Part shown: positions 17,951 through 26,246 of the stretch, piece by piece
Position numbering within the stretch: position 1 is the first letter of the stretch
Layout: each line of letters opens with the position of its first letter
Assembly (NCBI GenBank): GCA_002320245.1
Contig: DCKD01000087.1
Coordinates: 62,001 to 126,000, forward strand
Direction: 5' to 3'
DNA: 64,000 bases
DNA from: Lachnospiraceae bacterium UBA1683
GTDB taxonomy: Bacteria; Bacillota; Clostridia; Lachnospirales; Lachnospiraceae
Made by a program: the position numbers and the translations under genes
Notes under the pieces: model-generated
Database searches by the model: none
The model's input: only the letters and a program-made list of their open reading frames with translations
What the model was told of the DNA's origin: nothing

Positions 17951-18959
17951 GTCCTAAGATTTTTAACTTTTCATCTTCGGTAAGGGAGTCCCATTTCCTT
18001 ACCGGCTGCTTGCCTAACATCTTTGAGATCGCTTCTGCCGCCATTTCAGGATCGGTTTCCGCATAGATTTCAGTTGTGGAAATATCCTCATGTCCAAGAA
18101 GTTTTGCTATCTCTGGGAGAGAAACCCCAAGCCTGTATAGCTGCGCTCCATAGGAATGTCGGAGAAGATGCGGATGAATGGAAGGCAGCTTTGGATTGGA
18201 ACTGCGGGCGGCATCTCCATACTTTTTCAGGATGCGCTGCACGTTGTCCTCGGACATCATTTCATTGCTGCCCCTCGCAGTTGGATAGAACAGGTAACTC
18301 TCCGGGTCTCCTTTGGGATGGTAAAGGCGGCAGTAATACTTATAGTTTTCGAGAAAAGAATCCTCCGGAATGGGAACGATACGCGGCTTGTTCCCTTTGC
18401 CGGTAATTCGGATGTATGGATACTTTTCATTTATAATGACGTCCTTTAACTGGACGGAACGTATTTCAGCAAGCCGCGCCCCGGTTGAGAAAAGGAACAG
18501 GATAATGAAGCGATCCCGTATTCCTATCTTTGTCTGGGGCGGTTGCGCGAGGATCAGTTCAACATCTGCCTTATCCAGCCAGTTATGGCGTTTCGGATAC
18601 GTTTTCTTGTGCTTCACGGCAGAAATGCTGATTTGCAGGGGTACAAGCTCCATATCACGGGTAGCGGCATATTTCAGGTATGCCTTTATCCCGGACAGCC
18701 GGACATTCCGTGTGCCAACACTGTTGCTGTCGGCAACGCTGCTTAAAAATTCGCGGATAATCTCTTCCGTGACAAAATCGGTCGTGATCTGGTCAACGGT
18801 TTTTGAGTAGGTCTCATAGAGATAGATGCGGAAAGCGTTCAGCGACTGGCAGTAAGTCTCGATTGTCCGTTCGCTATGAAGTTCAGAGCGCAAGTGATTG
18901 AAAAAGTCCTTTGTGTAGATGAAAAACATCTTATTCTGTTTTTGTTTATTCTTCCGCAT
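17943..18959 (-). CDS. Tyrosine recombinase, third of trio (RitC-like)
   Basis: 338 residues from ATG at 18959; an ATG 30 bases further upstream lacks a good ribosome site. The N-terminus is a SAM-like core-binding domain. The catalytic set is visible: Arg in STGARLAEIR, Lys in TGKGNKPR, His-x-x-Arg in HLLRHSY, His in LLGHEDIST and the nucleophile Tyr in EIYAETD. The start overlaps the second recombinase by 14 bases. The stop codon lies in the left inverted repeat, so nothing intervenes between gene and element end. All three proteins probably act together in transposition. Confidence 0.9.
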   Translation of the reverse strand: MRKNKQKQNKMFFIYTKDFFNHLRSELHSERTIETYCQSLNAFRIYLYETYSKTVDQITTDFVTEEIIREFLSSVADSNSVGTRNVRLSGIKAYLKYAATRDMELVPLQISISAVKHKKTYPKRHNWLDKADVELILAQPPQTKIGIRDRFIILFLFSTGARLAEIRSVQLKDVIINEKYPYIRITGKGNKPRIVPIPEDSFLENYKYYCRLYHPKGDPESYLFYPTARGSNEMMSEDNVQRILKKYGDAARSSNPKLPSIHPHLLRHSYGAQLYRLGVSLPEIAKLLGHEDISTTEIYAETDPEMAAEAISKMLGKQPVRKWDSLTEDEKLKILGLK

Positions 18960-19905
18960 AGACCACACCGATTCCTTTCTCAAGGGCATTCAGCTTCTCC
19001 CGGTACACCGGGAAAAGCTGGGATGCGATATGCAGATAGTACAGCGTATAGCGGATGTGCTTGTGCCCCATGTACCTGCAAAGATACTGAATCCAGTTGT
19101 AGAAATCTTCTCCTGCGTCAGCACATTTTTTAATGTTTTGAACAGCAAAGAGATGCCGGAGGCCATGCGTTGTAAACCTCTTTCCGGGCAGATCCAATAA
19201 GCCCGCCTTTTTGAGTATAGCTTGAAAAATTTTGCTGACATCGGCGCTTGTCATGTGTTCCCGTTCCTGATTCGGCTTGAAAAAATAGGTACGGTCGGGA
19301 AACTGTTTCTGGTAGTACCGGTCAAAGCGGCAGCATAAGTCCAGAAGGTCATCCGATAAGGGAAGCTCCCTGTCTTTCATGCCCTTCGATTGATAGATAC
19401 AGATCGTCCCTTTTGGAAAGTCAATATCCGACACCTTCAGGTTGCACGCTTCACTGCTGCGGAGGCCACAGCAGTAAACCAGTCGGAAGAATACCGGGAA
19501 CATCGTATCTTTATACGGATACGTCTCTGTCGGGATCAGTTTTGTGTCAACAGTTTCAAAAAACAACGCAAGCTGTTCATCCGTGAACAGATGGGGTTCC
19601 TCGGCCTTTGGTCTCTTAATCCGGTAATTCGGGACATAGGCATTGAAGCCGAGTGACTGCTGGTATTCCCCGATATGCTTCATTGTCAATACCCGCCGCG
19701 CCATGTGGTGCCGGGATGGAGAATCGGGGTTATGAATCCATGTTTCAGCAATCTCTTTTGTAAGCAGGGCAGCTTCTGGATACTCTCTGGCGCAGAAAGC
19801 ATCAAAGTCGTCAAGGAAAAAACCAATAAACTTTAACTGCAAGCCGGAACGATGCCGGATAATGAGCATTTCTTCAATGACTGGACCAAATTTACTTGCG
19901 TACAT
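18946..19905 (-). CDS. Tyrosine recombinase, second of trio (RitB-like)
   Basis: 319 residues from ATG at 19905, which overlaps the stop of the first recombinase by one base (TGATG) and follows GGGAGG. Catalytic residues are present: Arg in CCGLRSSEA, Lys in SKGMKDRE, the His/Arg box in THGLRHLF, His in YMGHKHIR and Tyr in TLYYLH. The middle position and size fit RitB proteins. Tight overlaps indicate one coupled operon. Confidence 0.9.
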   Translation of the reverse strand: MYASKFGPVIEEMLIIRHRSGLQLKFIGFFLDDFDAFCAREYPEAALLTKEIAETWIHNPDSPSRHHMARRVLTMKHIGEYQQSLGFNAYVPNYRIKRPKAEEPHLFTDEQLALFFETVDTKLIPTETYPYKDTMFPVFFRLVYCCGLRSSEACNLKVSDIDFPKGTICIYQSKGMKDRELPLSDDLLDLCCRFDRYYQKQFPDRTYFFKPNQEREHMTSADVSKIFQAILKKAGLLDLPGKRFTTHGLRHLFAVQNIKKCADAGEDFYNWIQYLCRYMGHKHIRYTLYYLHIASQLFPVYREKLNALEKGIGVVYAEE

Positions 19906-21152
19906 CAGTATTCCTCCCTTCGGCAGGGTATCTGGGAGATGTCCAGTGCACACCGCTTCATTCTTGCTTCGTCCGTTGAGAGATACACACGGACAGAGTT
20001 TTTGTCGATATGCCCTAACATTTCGGAAATGAGCGGTAACGGTGTTCCTGACTGCAAGAGCCGTGATGCAAAAGTACGGCGGTAAATGTGGAGACCATCG
20101 TGCGGGAGATTTTCATAAGACTCCGTTCCCTGCGTGCGGTATTTCATCCTGTAATGCCTGCGGGCCAGCTTTTTTATCGGGCCTACGGACGTAACAAAAA
20201 TATACTCCTGCTCACAGTCCCGGCGCTCATTCAGAATGTAGTCAATAATGGCGTTTTGGGTGGCGCTGTCTATGGGGATTTCAAGGTCAACTCCCGTCTT
20301 TTTCTGGCGGATGTGGATGGTCTCTTTTTCCCAGTCGATGTCGCAGAACCTTAACGCCCGGATGTCGCAGCTTCGGAGGCCGGTGTGCAGCGCTAACAGA
20401 AGAATCGCCTGATCCCTCTTGTTGACAAGACTGCCCGGTTCATCTTCCATAAGGTCTGCTTCTATTTTTTCGTCAATCGTAGTGATGATTTTATCTCTGA
20501 ACTGGCGAATTTTCGGCAGCGCATAAGGAAGGGTCTCACAAGCTGTGTAACCGGCATCCGCCGCAAACCGCAGGAACTTTTTCAGAACGCACAGTTCTGT
20601 CTGGAACCCTTTTAGATTTCGGTTCTTGAAGCGATCCGTCTGGAAGTAGTCCAGAATGTTTTGGTTGCTTACATCAGAAAACTTTGTTACCCCAACGCTT
20701 TCCAGATAAAGAAGCAGTCTGCGGGTAATGGAGCTGTACGACTTTACGGTATTTGTATATTTACCTTCCACTTTCATTACTTCTTGAAATTCGACAAGAA
20801 TATTTCTGTATTCATCTGTTTCAGGAAGTTCAAGGGTAAAGCTCAAATAATGATGCCACTCCGTCAGTGTTCCGGCCTGCTGTTCTGCCAGCAGATGGAC
20901 AAATCTGTGCAGTGCTATCCAGTCAACATAAGACGCACTAAGCACAGAAGCCGGATCGTGTTCCAGAGAATTAACCCATTCAAGGCAATGTGTTAATTCA
21001 AACGGCTGATCCAGAGTTTTTAAGTGTTCTACTAGCATTTCGGTAAAGCGCTTGTAACGGTCAAGAACGACATGGGACGTTGTACCTAACCGCATAATTG
21101 TAGCTTTGGTTTCGTCAACGAGATGACGGAACCCTTGTTCATCAAATTTCAT
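19905..21152 (-). CDS. Tyrosine recombinase, first of trio (RitA-like)
   Basis: 415 residues from ATG at 21152 with AAAGGAG nearby; an ATG-initiated frame reaches 21188, but the ribosome site favours the shorter form. A long N-terminal region (about 150 residues) precedes a core-binding and catalytic domain. Catalytic motifs are HTGLRSCDIR, RQKKTG, HIYRRTF, MLGHIDKN and the Tyr in RVYLSTD. It is the promoter-proximal gene, 57 bases inside the right core repeat. It appears intact, so the element may still be mobile. Confidence 0.9.
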   Translation of the reverse strand: MKFDEQGFRHLVDETKATIMRLGTTSHVVLDRYKRFTEMLVEHLKTLDQPFELTHCLEWVNSLEHDPASVLSASYVDWIALHRFVHLLAEQQAGTLTEWHHYLSFTLELPETDEYRNILVEFQEVMKVEGKYTNTVKSYSSITRRLLLYLESVGVTKFSDVSNQNILDYFQTDRFKNRNLKGFQTELCVLKKFLRFAADAGYTACETLPYALPKIRQFRDKIITTIDEKIEADLMEDEPGSLVNKRDQAILLLALHTGLRSCDIRALRFCDIDWEKETIHIRQKKTGVDLEIPIDSATQNAIIDYILNERRDCEQEYIFVTSVGPIKKLARRHYRMKYRTQGTESYENLPHDGLHIYRRTFASRLLQSGTPLPLISEMLGHIDKNSVRVYLSTDEARMKRCALDISQIPCRREEY

Positions 21153-21208
21153 AGGAACTCCTTTCTGTGGTTGGTGACTTGCTATCACCTACACTATATC
21201 AGAAAGGA

Positions 21209-21238
21209 TAAAGTAGCTTAGAATTAGACCGATACTTT
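21209..21238. repeat. Right core inverted repeat of the RIT element
   Basis: This 30-bp sequence (start TAAAGTAGCTTAGAATTAGA) is the inverted partner of 17921-17950, with one mismatch. It probably marks the inner part of the right terminus and may overlap the promoter of the recombinase operon. Confidence 0.92.
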
Positions 21239-21292
21239 TTATTTAATATGGCGATTTTACAGGCTTTATCACATATTTATCGGCATAACTAA

Positions 21293-22165
21293 TTACCCGG
21301 CATTAAAAATAGATTTTGATAAAGAGCCTGTCTTGAACAGGCTGAAACAGAGGATTACGGTATAAGCTGCCACCGACCACAATGCGCTGTGCAGATTGCC
21401 CGCCACTGCGACACTCGCCACAAGCACTGCGTAGATTGCCACGCATACCATAATAAAAAACCCCTGAAATGCAAGTGCGATAAGCCCTTTTAAATAATTC
21501 GTCCCGATTGTGCCCCATTCCCGGTTGGTAACCGTTGCCGCCGGGATTGGCGCTACTGACACATAAAGGTATATTTCTATCATACGCCCGTACAGAATGA
21601 CGGTTATCAGTACAGACATAATCTTCATACATAAGCTGATTACCGCTGTTTCCAATCCAAGACAGACCAGTTCCCCAATCTCCATGTTGTCTATCTGGCT
21701 GTTAAACATGGAAGTCAGCGTTGCTTCCACATCAAGGCTTGTCGATCCTGATATGGAAGCTGCCGCCTGTGTCACCACATGGCTTCCCACGTCAAATACC
21801 GCCATGACAATATCAAAGGTCTTGGAGAGCAGCATGACAGCGATACACGCCTTGAATAAAAAACGGAAGAACAGGCTTGTATCAAAGTCGTGCATATTGT
21901 TCTTGTCTATCACCATTGTTATCAGCTCATAAATCAGCACAAAACTGATGATCATTCCCGCTATGGGGACAATCACATTCTCCGACAGTGTTTTAACCAT
22001 GTTGAAAATGCCGGAGTTCCATGCGCTGGGTGTGGTTGCAACCTCTCCCGCAATCGTGCCTACCTTGTCATTGACATCGGTAAACATGGTGTCGAGGTTG
22101 CTAAGTACCCACCCTTTGAGTATATCCTTTATGAACTCAGTAATTTTATCTATAATGCCGCCCAT
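21293..22165 (-). CDS. VirB6/TrbL-like conjugation membrane protein (CD1112-like)
   Basis: 290 residues with at least five hydrophobic segments (for example VIVPIAGMIISFVLIYELI and the later FQGFFIMVCVAIYAVLVASV). This is the multi-spanning channel protein of Gram-positive conjugation systems. The ATG at 22165 follows the Maff2 stop by two bases with no clear ribosome site, so translation is probably coupled. The last codons (IFNAG-stop) fall in the outer right repeat of the RIT element, so the insertion may have altered the C-terminus. Confidence 0.88.
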   Translation of the reverse strand: MGGIIDKITEFIKDILKGWVLSNLDTMFTDVNDKVGTIAGEVATTPSAWNSGIFNMVKTLSENVIVPIAGMIISFVLIYELITMVIDKNNMHDFDTSLFFRFLFKACIAVMLLSKTFDIVMAVFDVGSHVVTQAAASISGSTSLDVEATLTSMFNSQIDNMEIGELVCLGLETAVISLCMKIMSVLITVILYGRMIEIYLYVSVAPIPAATVTNREWGTIGTNYLKGLIALAFQGFFIMVCVAIYAVLVASVAVAGNLHSALWSVAAYTVILCFSLFKTGSLSKSIFNAG

Positions 22166-22170
22166 TTATC

Positions 22171-22386
22171 TTATGAGAACAGTGTGGAGAGCTGTGGGAT
22201 CACCGTCTGCGCCACAATGATAATGCCACCGCCTGACATAAGCTGCTTGATGCCCTGTGACTTTGCGCCCGGATTGTCATTTCCATATCCCTCAAGCAGA
22301 TTGATGACGCCCCATACGCCTACGCCTGCACCGATTGCTGTAACTACTGTCTTTAATCCTGTAACTGCTGTTGTAAAAAATGTCAT
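22171..22386 (-). CDS. Maff2-family small membrane protein
   Basis: 71 residues: a hydrophobic N-terminal helix (MTFFTTAVTGLKTVVTAIGA), a loop with NLLEGYGNDNPGAKSQG, and a second hydrophobic segment. It matches the Maff2 family, which lies between virD4 and virB6 in clostridial elements and has the two-helix plan of VirB2-like pilin subunits. A pilin-like role is inference. An AAGAGG site precedes the ATG. Confidence 0.88.
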   Translation of the reverse strand: MTFFTTAVTGLKTVVTAIGAGVGVWGVINLLEGYGNDNPGAKSQGIKQLMSGGGIIIVAQTVIPQLSTLFS

Positions 22387-22454
22387 TTTAATTTACCTCT
22401 TTCTTTCCTCAAAATAATTTTTTGATAAGCTGTGAAAGAGTTTTTCGTGTAAAA

Positions 22455-22487
22455 TGCCCTGCCTTATGCTAAAATAAAGACAGGGCA
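22455..22487 (-). terminator. Hairpin between virD4 and Maff2 genes
   Basis: TGCCCTG and CAGGGCA (22455-22461, 22481-22487) form a 7-bp GC-rich stem, followed on the minus strand by TTTTACACG. It may terminate part of the transcripts from virD4, giving graded expression. The 285-base gap 22387-22671 also holds one copy of the dispersed palindrome and no convincing gene. Confidence 0.5.
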
Positions 22488-22597
22488 ATCCATTAGGAAG
22501 AACCCTGCGGGCATCCGGTACATTCAGTTTGGCGATTGGCTGTGCCGGGTGCTTTGTTTTTGTCCTTTCCCAAGTACATTCAAAACTCCGTTTCTCA

Positions 22598-22622
22598 ACT
22601 TCTGGACTTTTTGTCCAAAAGT
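22598..22622. repeat. Dispersed ICE palindrome, copy 4 (intergenic)
   Basis: Core TGGAC-TTTTT-GTCCA at 22603-22617, in the gap after virD4. Confidence 0.85.
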
Positions 22623-22671
22623 TCTGTTGCTGGTTTACAAGTTCCATATTCAGTTTTTCAATATTCAGTTG

Positions 22672-24513
22672 TCATGCTTCGATCACGCCTGCATCTTCCA
22701 CCTCATCAACGGTGTCATTGTCCCTGACTTTTGCTTTGCACAGGTTCTTTACATATTTTTCGATGTCAAAGGCATTCTTTTCGTCATAGTCGGACAGAAG
22801 GCGGTACTGCTTGTGCTTTGTAATGTCAAACTTATTGGAGAAAAACGGTCTTACCCCTCTAAGCTGCATGATGCACTTTCCCCCGTCCATGACCGCAATC
22901 TCATCTTGGCTCATAAGCTCTTTCCCGGTCTTTTGGTAGTTCAGACCGTAGGACTGCGACGTACCCCTTGTGTCAGAGGTATTGTAAAGGTCTATCGTTT
23001 CTTTACCCAAAATTTCCGCCATCTCTTTTAAGGTGGTCTTTTCCTTCCCTCCGAGGAATAAGGTGGTATCACAATTCCCCTCAATCGTGTCGGCGTTATC
23101 CTTATAAATCGCTTTGAGCTGCGACTTCGACTGCAAAATAATAGAAGCTGATATTTCTCGGCTTCGGATTGTAGCAATCAGCTTCTCAAACTTTGGTATC
23201 TGCCCGATATTTGCAAACTCATCGAGTAAGCAGCGCACATGGACGGGCAGTCTGCCATGATACACATCATCTGCCCTGTCACAGAGCAGATTGAAAAGCT
23301 GCGTGTACATGATTGATACGATAAAATTAAACGTATCGTCCGTATCGGAGATAATGACAAACAACGCTGTCCTTTCGTCCCCCAGCATATCAAGTCCCAA
23401 CTCGTCATAGCTTGTCAGGTCACGCAGCTCCTTGATGTCAAATGGGGCTAACCTTGCGCCACAGCTAATTAAAATACTTTTTGCTGTTTTGCCCGCAGCC
23501 AGCTTGTATTTTTTGTACTGCTTGACTGCAAAATGTTCCGGCTCTCTTTCCTCCAGCTCGTCGAACATCAAATCGACAGGGTTTTTAAATTCCTCATCGT
23601 CCTCCCTTGCCTCGCTTGCATTTATCATATCAAGCAGGGTGGTAAAATTCTGTTCTTCCTCCACGCACTCATACCAGATGTACCCGATCAGTGCGGTGTA
23701 ATAGAGCTTTTCGGCTTTCACCCAAAAATCCTCGCCGGATTGCTGCCCCTCCCCTTTGGTGTTTAAAATGATTGTGTTTACAAGTTTCAGAATGTCCTTC
23801 TCGCTCCGGATATAAGCGATAGGGTTGTAATGCATTGATTTTTTGAAGTTAATGGTGTTCAGCACTTTTACCTTGTACCCGTTCTTTAAAAGCATTTTCC
23901 CACACTCGACCAACACTGTCCCCTTTGGATCGGTAACGACATATGATGAGTGCATCTGCATCAGGTTCGGTTTTACAAAAAACCTCGTCTTGCCCGAACC
24001 GGAACCGCCGATGACAAGGATATTTTTATTCCTTGCATACTTCGGCTCTCTTGGTCTGCCCGACATCATCAGCCTTTCCGTTTCTGTCAGCAGCACGTTA
24101 TTCTCAAAGACCGGATCAATGTAAGGCTCAATATCCTTTGCTGTCCCCCATCTTGCAGAACCGTACTCCATGCCATGCCGGAATTTCTTGGCGTTCTTGG
24201 CTTTGAAATACACTATAAGGCGGAGCGCAATACCGCACCCTGCGCCTATCAGCAAATCTTTCGGGTAAAAACTCGGTAATGGGTTGGAAAATAAACCGTC
24301 CAGCCCCTCCATGACCGCCATCATCTTTGCGGAAGCGTCCTGTCCCGGCGATACCCGCCACAGCCACGCTATTTTGTCACAGAAATATCCGGTAAGGATA
24401 TAGGGAAGGCACATAAGGAATACTTTCTTCTTGTCAACATTCCCCGTCTTTGCCTTGAGCTTTTCGGGAACAGATTTAAGGTCTTTGGCAATACCGTCTA
24501 CAATCTTGCTCAT
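22672..24513 (-). CDS. virD4: VirD4-like coupling protein (TraG family)
   Basis: 613 residues. Two N-terminal hydrophobic segments (about 31-50 and 84-102) precede a TraG/VirD4 ATPase with Walker A GGSGSGKT at 169-176 and Walker B region LLDEFANIGQ. It should bring the relaxase-DNA complex to the transfer channel. The ATG overlaps the pcfB stop (ATGA), and PcfB is the usual accessory partner of this protein. The acidic tail is typical. It is intact. Confidence 0.95.
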   Translation of the reverse strand: MSKIVDGIAKDLKSVPEKLKAKTGNVDKKKVFLMCLPYILTGYFCDKIAWLWRVSPGQDASAKMMAVMEGLDGLFSNPLPSFYPKDLLIGAGCGIALRLIVYFKAKNAKKFRHGMEYGSARWGTAKDIEPYIDPVFENNVLLTETERLMMSGRPREPKYARNKNILVIGGSGSGKTRFFVKPNLMQMHSSYVVTDPKGTVLVECGKMLLKNGYKVKVLNTINFKKSMHYNPIAYIRSEKDILKLVNTIILNTKGEGQQSGEDFWVKAEKLYYTALIGYIWYECVEEEQNFTTLLDMINASEAREDDEEFKNPVDLMFDELEEREPEHFAVKQYKKYKLAAGKTAKSILISCGARLAPFDIKELRDLTSYDELGLDMLGDERTALFVIISDTDDTFNFIVSIMYTQLFNLLCDRADDVYHGRLPVHVRCLLDEFANIGQIPKFEKLIATIRSREISASIILQSKSQLKAIYKDNADTIEGNCDTTLFLGGKEKTTLKEMAEILGKETIDLYNTSDTRGTSQSYGLNYQKTGKELMSQDEIAVMDGGKCIMQLRGVRPFFSNKFDITKHKQYRLLSDYDEKNAFDIEKYVKNLCKAKVRDNDTVDEVEDAGVIEA

Positions 24514-24986
24514 AGCGACTGCCCCCTGTCCTTCTGGTGTTCCCTTGCCCTCTCCCTGTTCTTGTCCTTTCCTAACTTTTCCCGGAACTCTGCCAGCTTC
24601 TCCTTTACGGATATGCGGTTGTGCTTCTTCTCATTAACTTTCACAAACTCCCTGAATGCCTGTGTTATCACGTCGGCATCCTTGCCCTTGAAAAATACCA
24701 TGTACTTCGGCGGTTCAACTGTCTTGTCCTTTTTCACAGCAAAGTCTACGTTGTATTTCCTCGCCACTCTCTCAAAGGACTTGATGTTGTTATCCGTAAC
24801 CTCAATGCTCGAAGCACCCATACCCTGACCGACCAAGTCTTTCACTGACATTTTCCCATGAGATGCCTGTTTTCCCTGTTTCCGGTGTTCCAGATACATC
24901 TTCATTGCCTTTTTCAGCACGTCGGCAGTCAGCCGGGAAGATTTGAACACAAGGGCAATCGTTTTCTGTGTCACTTCCTCCTGCAT
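24510..24986 (-). CDS. pcfB: PcfB-family (DUF3801) conjugation protein
   Basis: 158 residues from ATG at 24986 with AAGGAGG eight bases upstream; a longer frame to 25019 lacks such a site. The fold-rich part (TQKTIALVFKSSRLTADVLK, then GMGASSIEVTD) and Lys/Arg-rich C-terminus match PcfB, an accessory factor that works with the coupling protein PcfC/VirD4 in enterococcal plasmids. Overlap with virD4 supports the pairing. Confidence 0.9.
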   Translation of the reverse strand: MQEEVTQKTIALVFKSSRLTADVLKKAMKMYLEHRKQGKQASHGKMSVKDLVGQGMGASSIEVTDNNIKSFERVARKYNVDFAVKKDKTVEPPKYMVFFKGKDADVITQAFREFVKVNEKKHNRISVKEKLAEFREKLGKDKNRERAREHQKDRGQSL

Positions 24987-25075
24987 GGTTTTCCTCCTTC
25001 TTCCTTTATTGCTGTACATCCGTCAGGGTGGAACGTACAGCCTGTGCAGCAGATATTTCATAAGCTCTCCTTTCC

Positions 25076-25100
25076 ACTTCTGGACTTTTTGTCCAAAAGT
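25076..25100. repeat. Dispersed ICE palindrome, copy 5 (intergenic)
   Basis: Core TGGAC-TTTTT-GTCCA at 25081-25095, between pcfB and the terminator at 25116. Confidence 0.85.
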
Positions 25101-25115
25101 TCCACAAATACAAAA

Positions 25116-25156
25116 AGGGCAGCTACAAACCGCTGTTTACGGTCTATAACTGCCCT
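25116..25156 (-). terminator. Intrinsic terminator upstream of pcfB
   Basis: AGGGCAG and CTGCCCT close a stem with an inner ACCG/CGGT helix. On the minus strand it is followed by TTTTTGTATTTG. It lies between the 25183-25551 gene and pcfB, next to one copy of the dispersed palindrome. It would separate the replication/partition unit from the transfer unit or attenuate read-through. Confidence 0.7.
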
Positions 25157-25182
25157 GACGCTGTCTATATCTATATTTGATT

Positions 25183-25551
25183 TTATGTGATGCTTTCCTC
25201 ACACAGTGCAAGGAAATAATCCTTTTTCTTCTGTATTTCCTCCTGCCTGTCTTTGGAAAGCGTTTTGAATATCTCGTCATAATCAAGCTCCGCAAGCGGT
25301 GTCCCAAGCACAGGCGTTAAAACTTCATGTTCATACCATATCCGCCATAGTTCTTCAAACAGTTCCGAACTGTCCGAATACGCCACAGCGGAATCGAAGC
25401 CTTCGCCCTCATTGTACCATTGCAGACGGACAAAGCCGAACCGCCCGGCATCTGCCACCATCACATCTGCCAGCTCATACAGTTCCGTAAACGCATCTGC
25501 CACCTTCCGGCATTTTTCCCGCTGTTCTTCCGTAATATATGTTTCTGCCAT
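25183..25551 (-). CDS. Conserved ICE protein of unknown function
   Basis: 122 residues, acidic, with aromatic-rich stretches (VRLQWYNEGEGF and LWRIWYEHEV). TAGGAGG lies seven bases before the ATG at 25551. I do not recognise a named domain. It sits between the replication-initiator region and pcfB and is followed by a terminator, so it is probably the last gene of the maintenance operon. No membrane segment or Cys motif is seen. Confidence 0.75.
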   Translation of the reverse strand: MAETYITEEQREKCRKVADAFTELYELADVMVADAGRFGFVRLQWYNEGEGFDSAVAYSDSSELFEELWRIWYEHEVLTPVLGTPLAELDYDEIFKTLSKDRQEEIQKKKDYFLALCEESIT

Positions 25552-25568
25552 AAATGATCCTCCTAACC

Positions 25569-25593
25569 ACTTCTGGACAAAATGTCCAAAAGT
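25569..25593. repeat. Dispersed ICE palindrome, copy 6 (intergenic)
   Basis: Core TGGAC-AAAAT-GTCCA at 25574-25588, between two unknown genes. With its flanks it matches the reverse complement of copy 1. Confidence 0.85.
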
Positions 25594-26246
25594 TATCCGT
25601 TTTCCTTTAAACAGTAAATTGTGCAGAGGTCAGCGCACAGCACACCTTCCCCATATTTTATATTATCAAACAAAAGGCACTGGAACAGCACGTCACGCAC
25701 ACTCTCCAGCCGGACAATCCCTTGCTCTATTTTTGAAAAATCTGTGCCGGAAATATCCCCTGCTGTCTGTCTTGCTGAAATACAGTGAGTGTAAAGTCCG
25801 AGGATATATTTATCTGACATGGGGAAAGCAAATGTTTCCTGCCCGTCATACGTTACTCTGTATTTTTCCTGTTCTTCCTCCGGCAGCTCAAAGATGCACT
25901 GTACTGTTTCAAGATAAGTATGCCCGTCAAAGTCTGGTTTTAACTTCTTCCCGTATCTGCGGATTGTCACGAAAATATTGTTGCGGTCAATAAAAGAGCG
26001 GGTACGCATAAATGTTGGCTTTCTGCCTTTTATGTCCATATAAACATTATTCCCTGTTCCCTTCCCGGCAAACCTGCCATAATCGCCAGTCCTCAGCAGA
26101 TAGGACAGCACTTCAAGCAGCTTTTCCTTTGATGCAATCTGCTGATAAGGTGAAACGCCAAAATCTATTTTAACAAATCGTAATGGGCAGCTTCCTTTTG
26201 CAATCTCACGTTCCATTGCCCTGTCAATATCCCTCATGGACTCCAT
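25593..26246 (-). CDS. Conserved ICE protein of unknown function
   Basis: 217 residues. The ATG at 26246 follows the rep-like stop codon directly, with GGAG upstream, so translation is probably coupled. The middle part is basic and aromatic (NNVYMDIKGRKPTFMRTRSF, then TIRRYGKKLKPDFDG). I do not recognise the family. Position after the replication initiator suggests a role in element maintenance, which is inference only. Confidence 0.75.
   Translation of the reverse strand: MESMRDIDRAMEREIAKGSCPLRFVKIDFGVSPYQQIASKEKLLEVLSYLLRTGDYGRFAGKGTGNNVYMDIKGRKPTFMRTRSFIDRNNIFVTIRRYGKKLKPDFDGHTYLETVQCIFELPEEEQEKYRVTYDGQETFAFPMSDKYILGLYTHCISARQTAGDISGTDFSKIEQGIVRLESVRDVLFQCLLFDNIKYGEGVLCADLCTIYCLKENG

Larger units (their letters stand above)
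17849..21310 (-). mobile_element. RIT-type element (three tandem tyrosine recombinases)
   Basis: Three overlapping tyrosine recombinase genes on one strand are bounded by inverted repeats. The core repeat is 30 bp with one mismatch (17921-17950 and 21209-21238). Weaker similarity continues outward for about 70 bp on each side, ending near 17849 and 21310, and includes a shared GGCATTAAA. This is the plan of RIT (recombinase in trio) elements. It sits between virB6 and prgI of the host element. The right repeat covers the last codons of virB6. Exact ends are inferred from the similarity. Confidence 0.82.

Noticed and set aside
22393..22647. 84-codon minus-strand frame between virD4 and the Maff2 gene
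   Set aside because: No ribosome site before its start, and it runs through the dispersed palindrome and a terminator-like hairpin.
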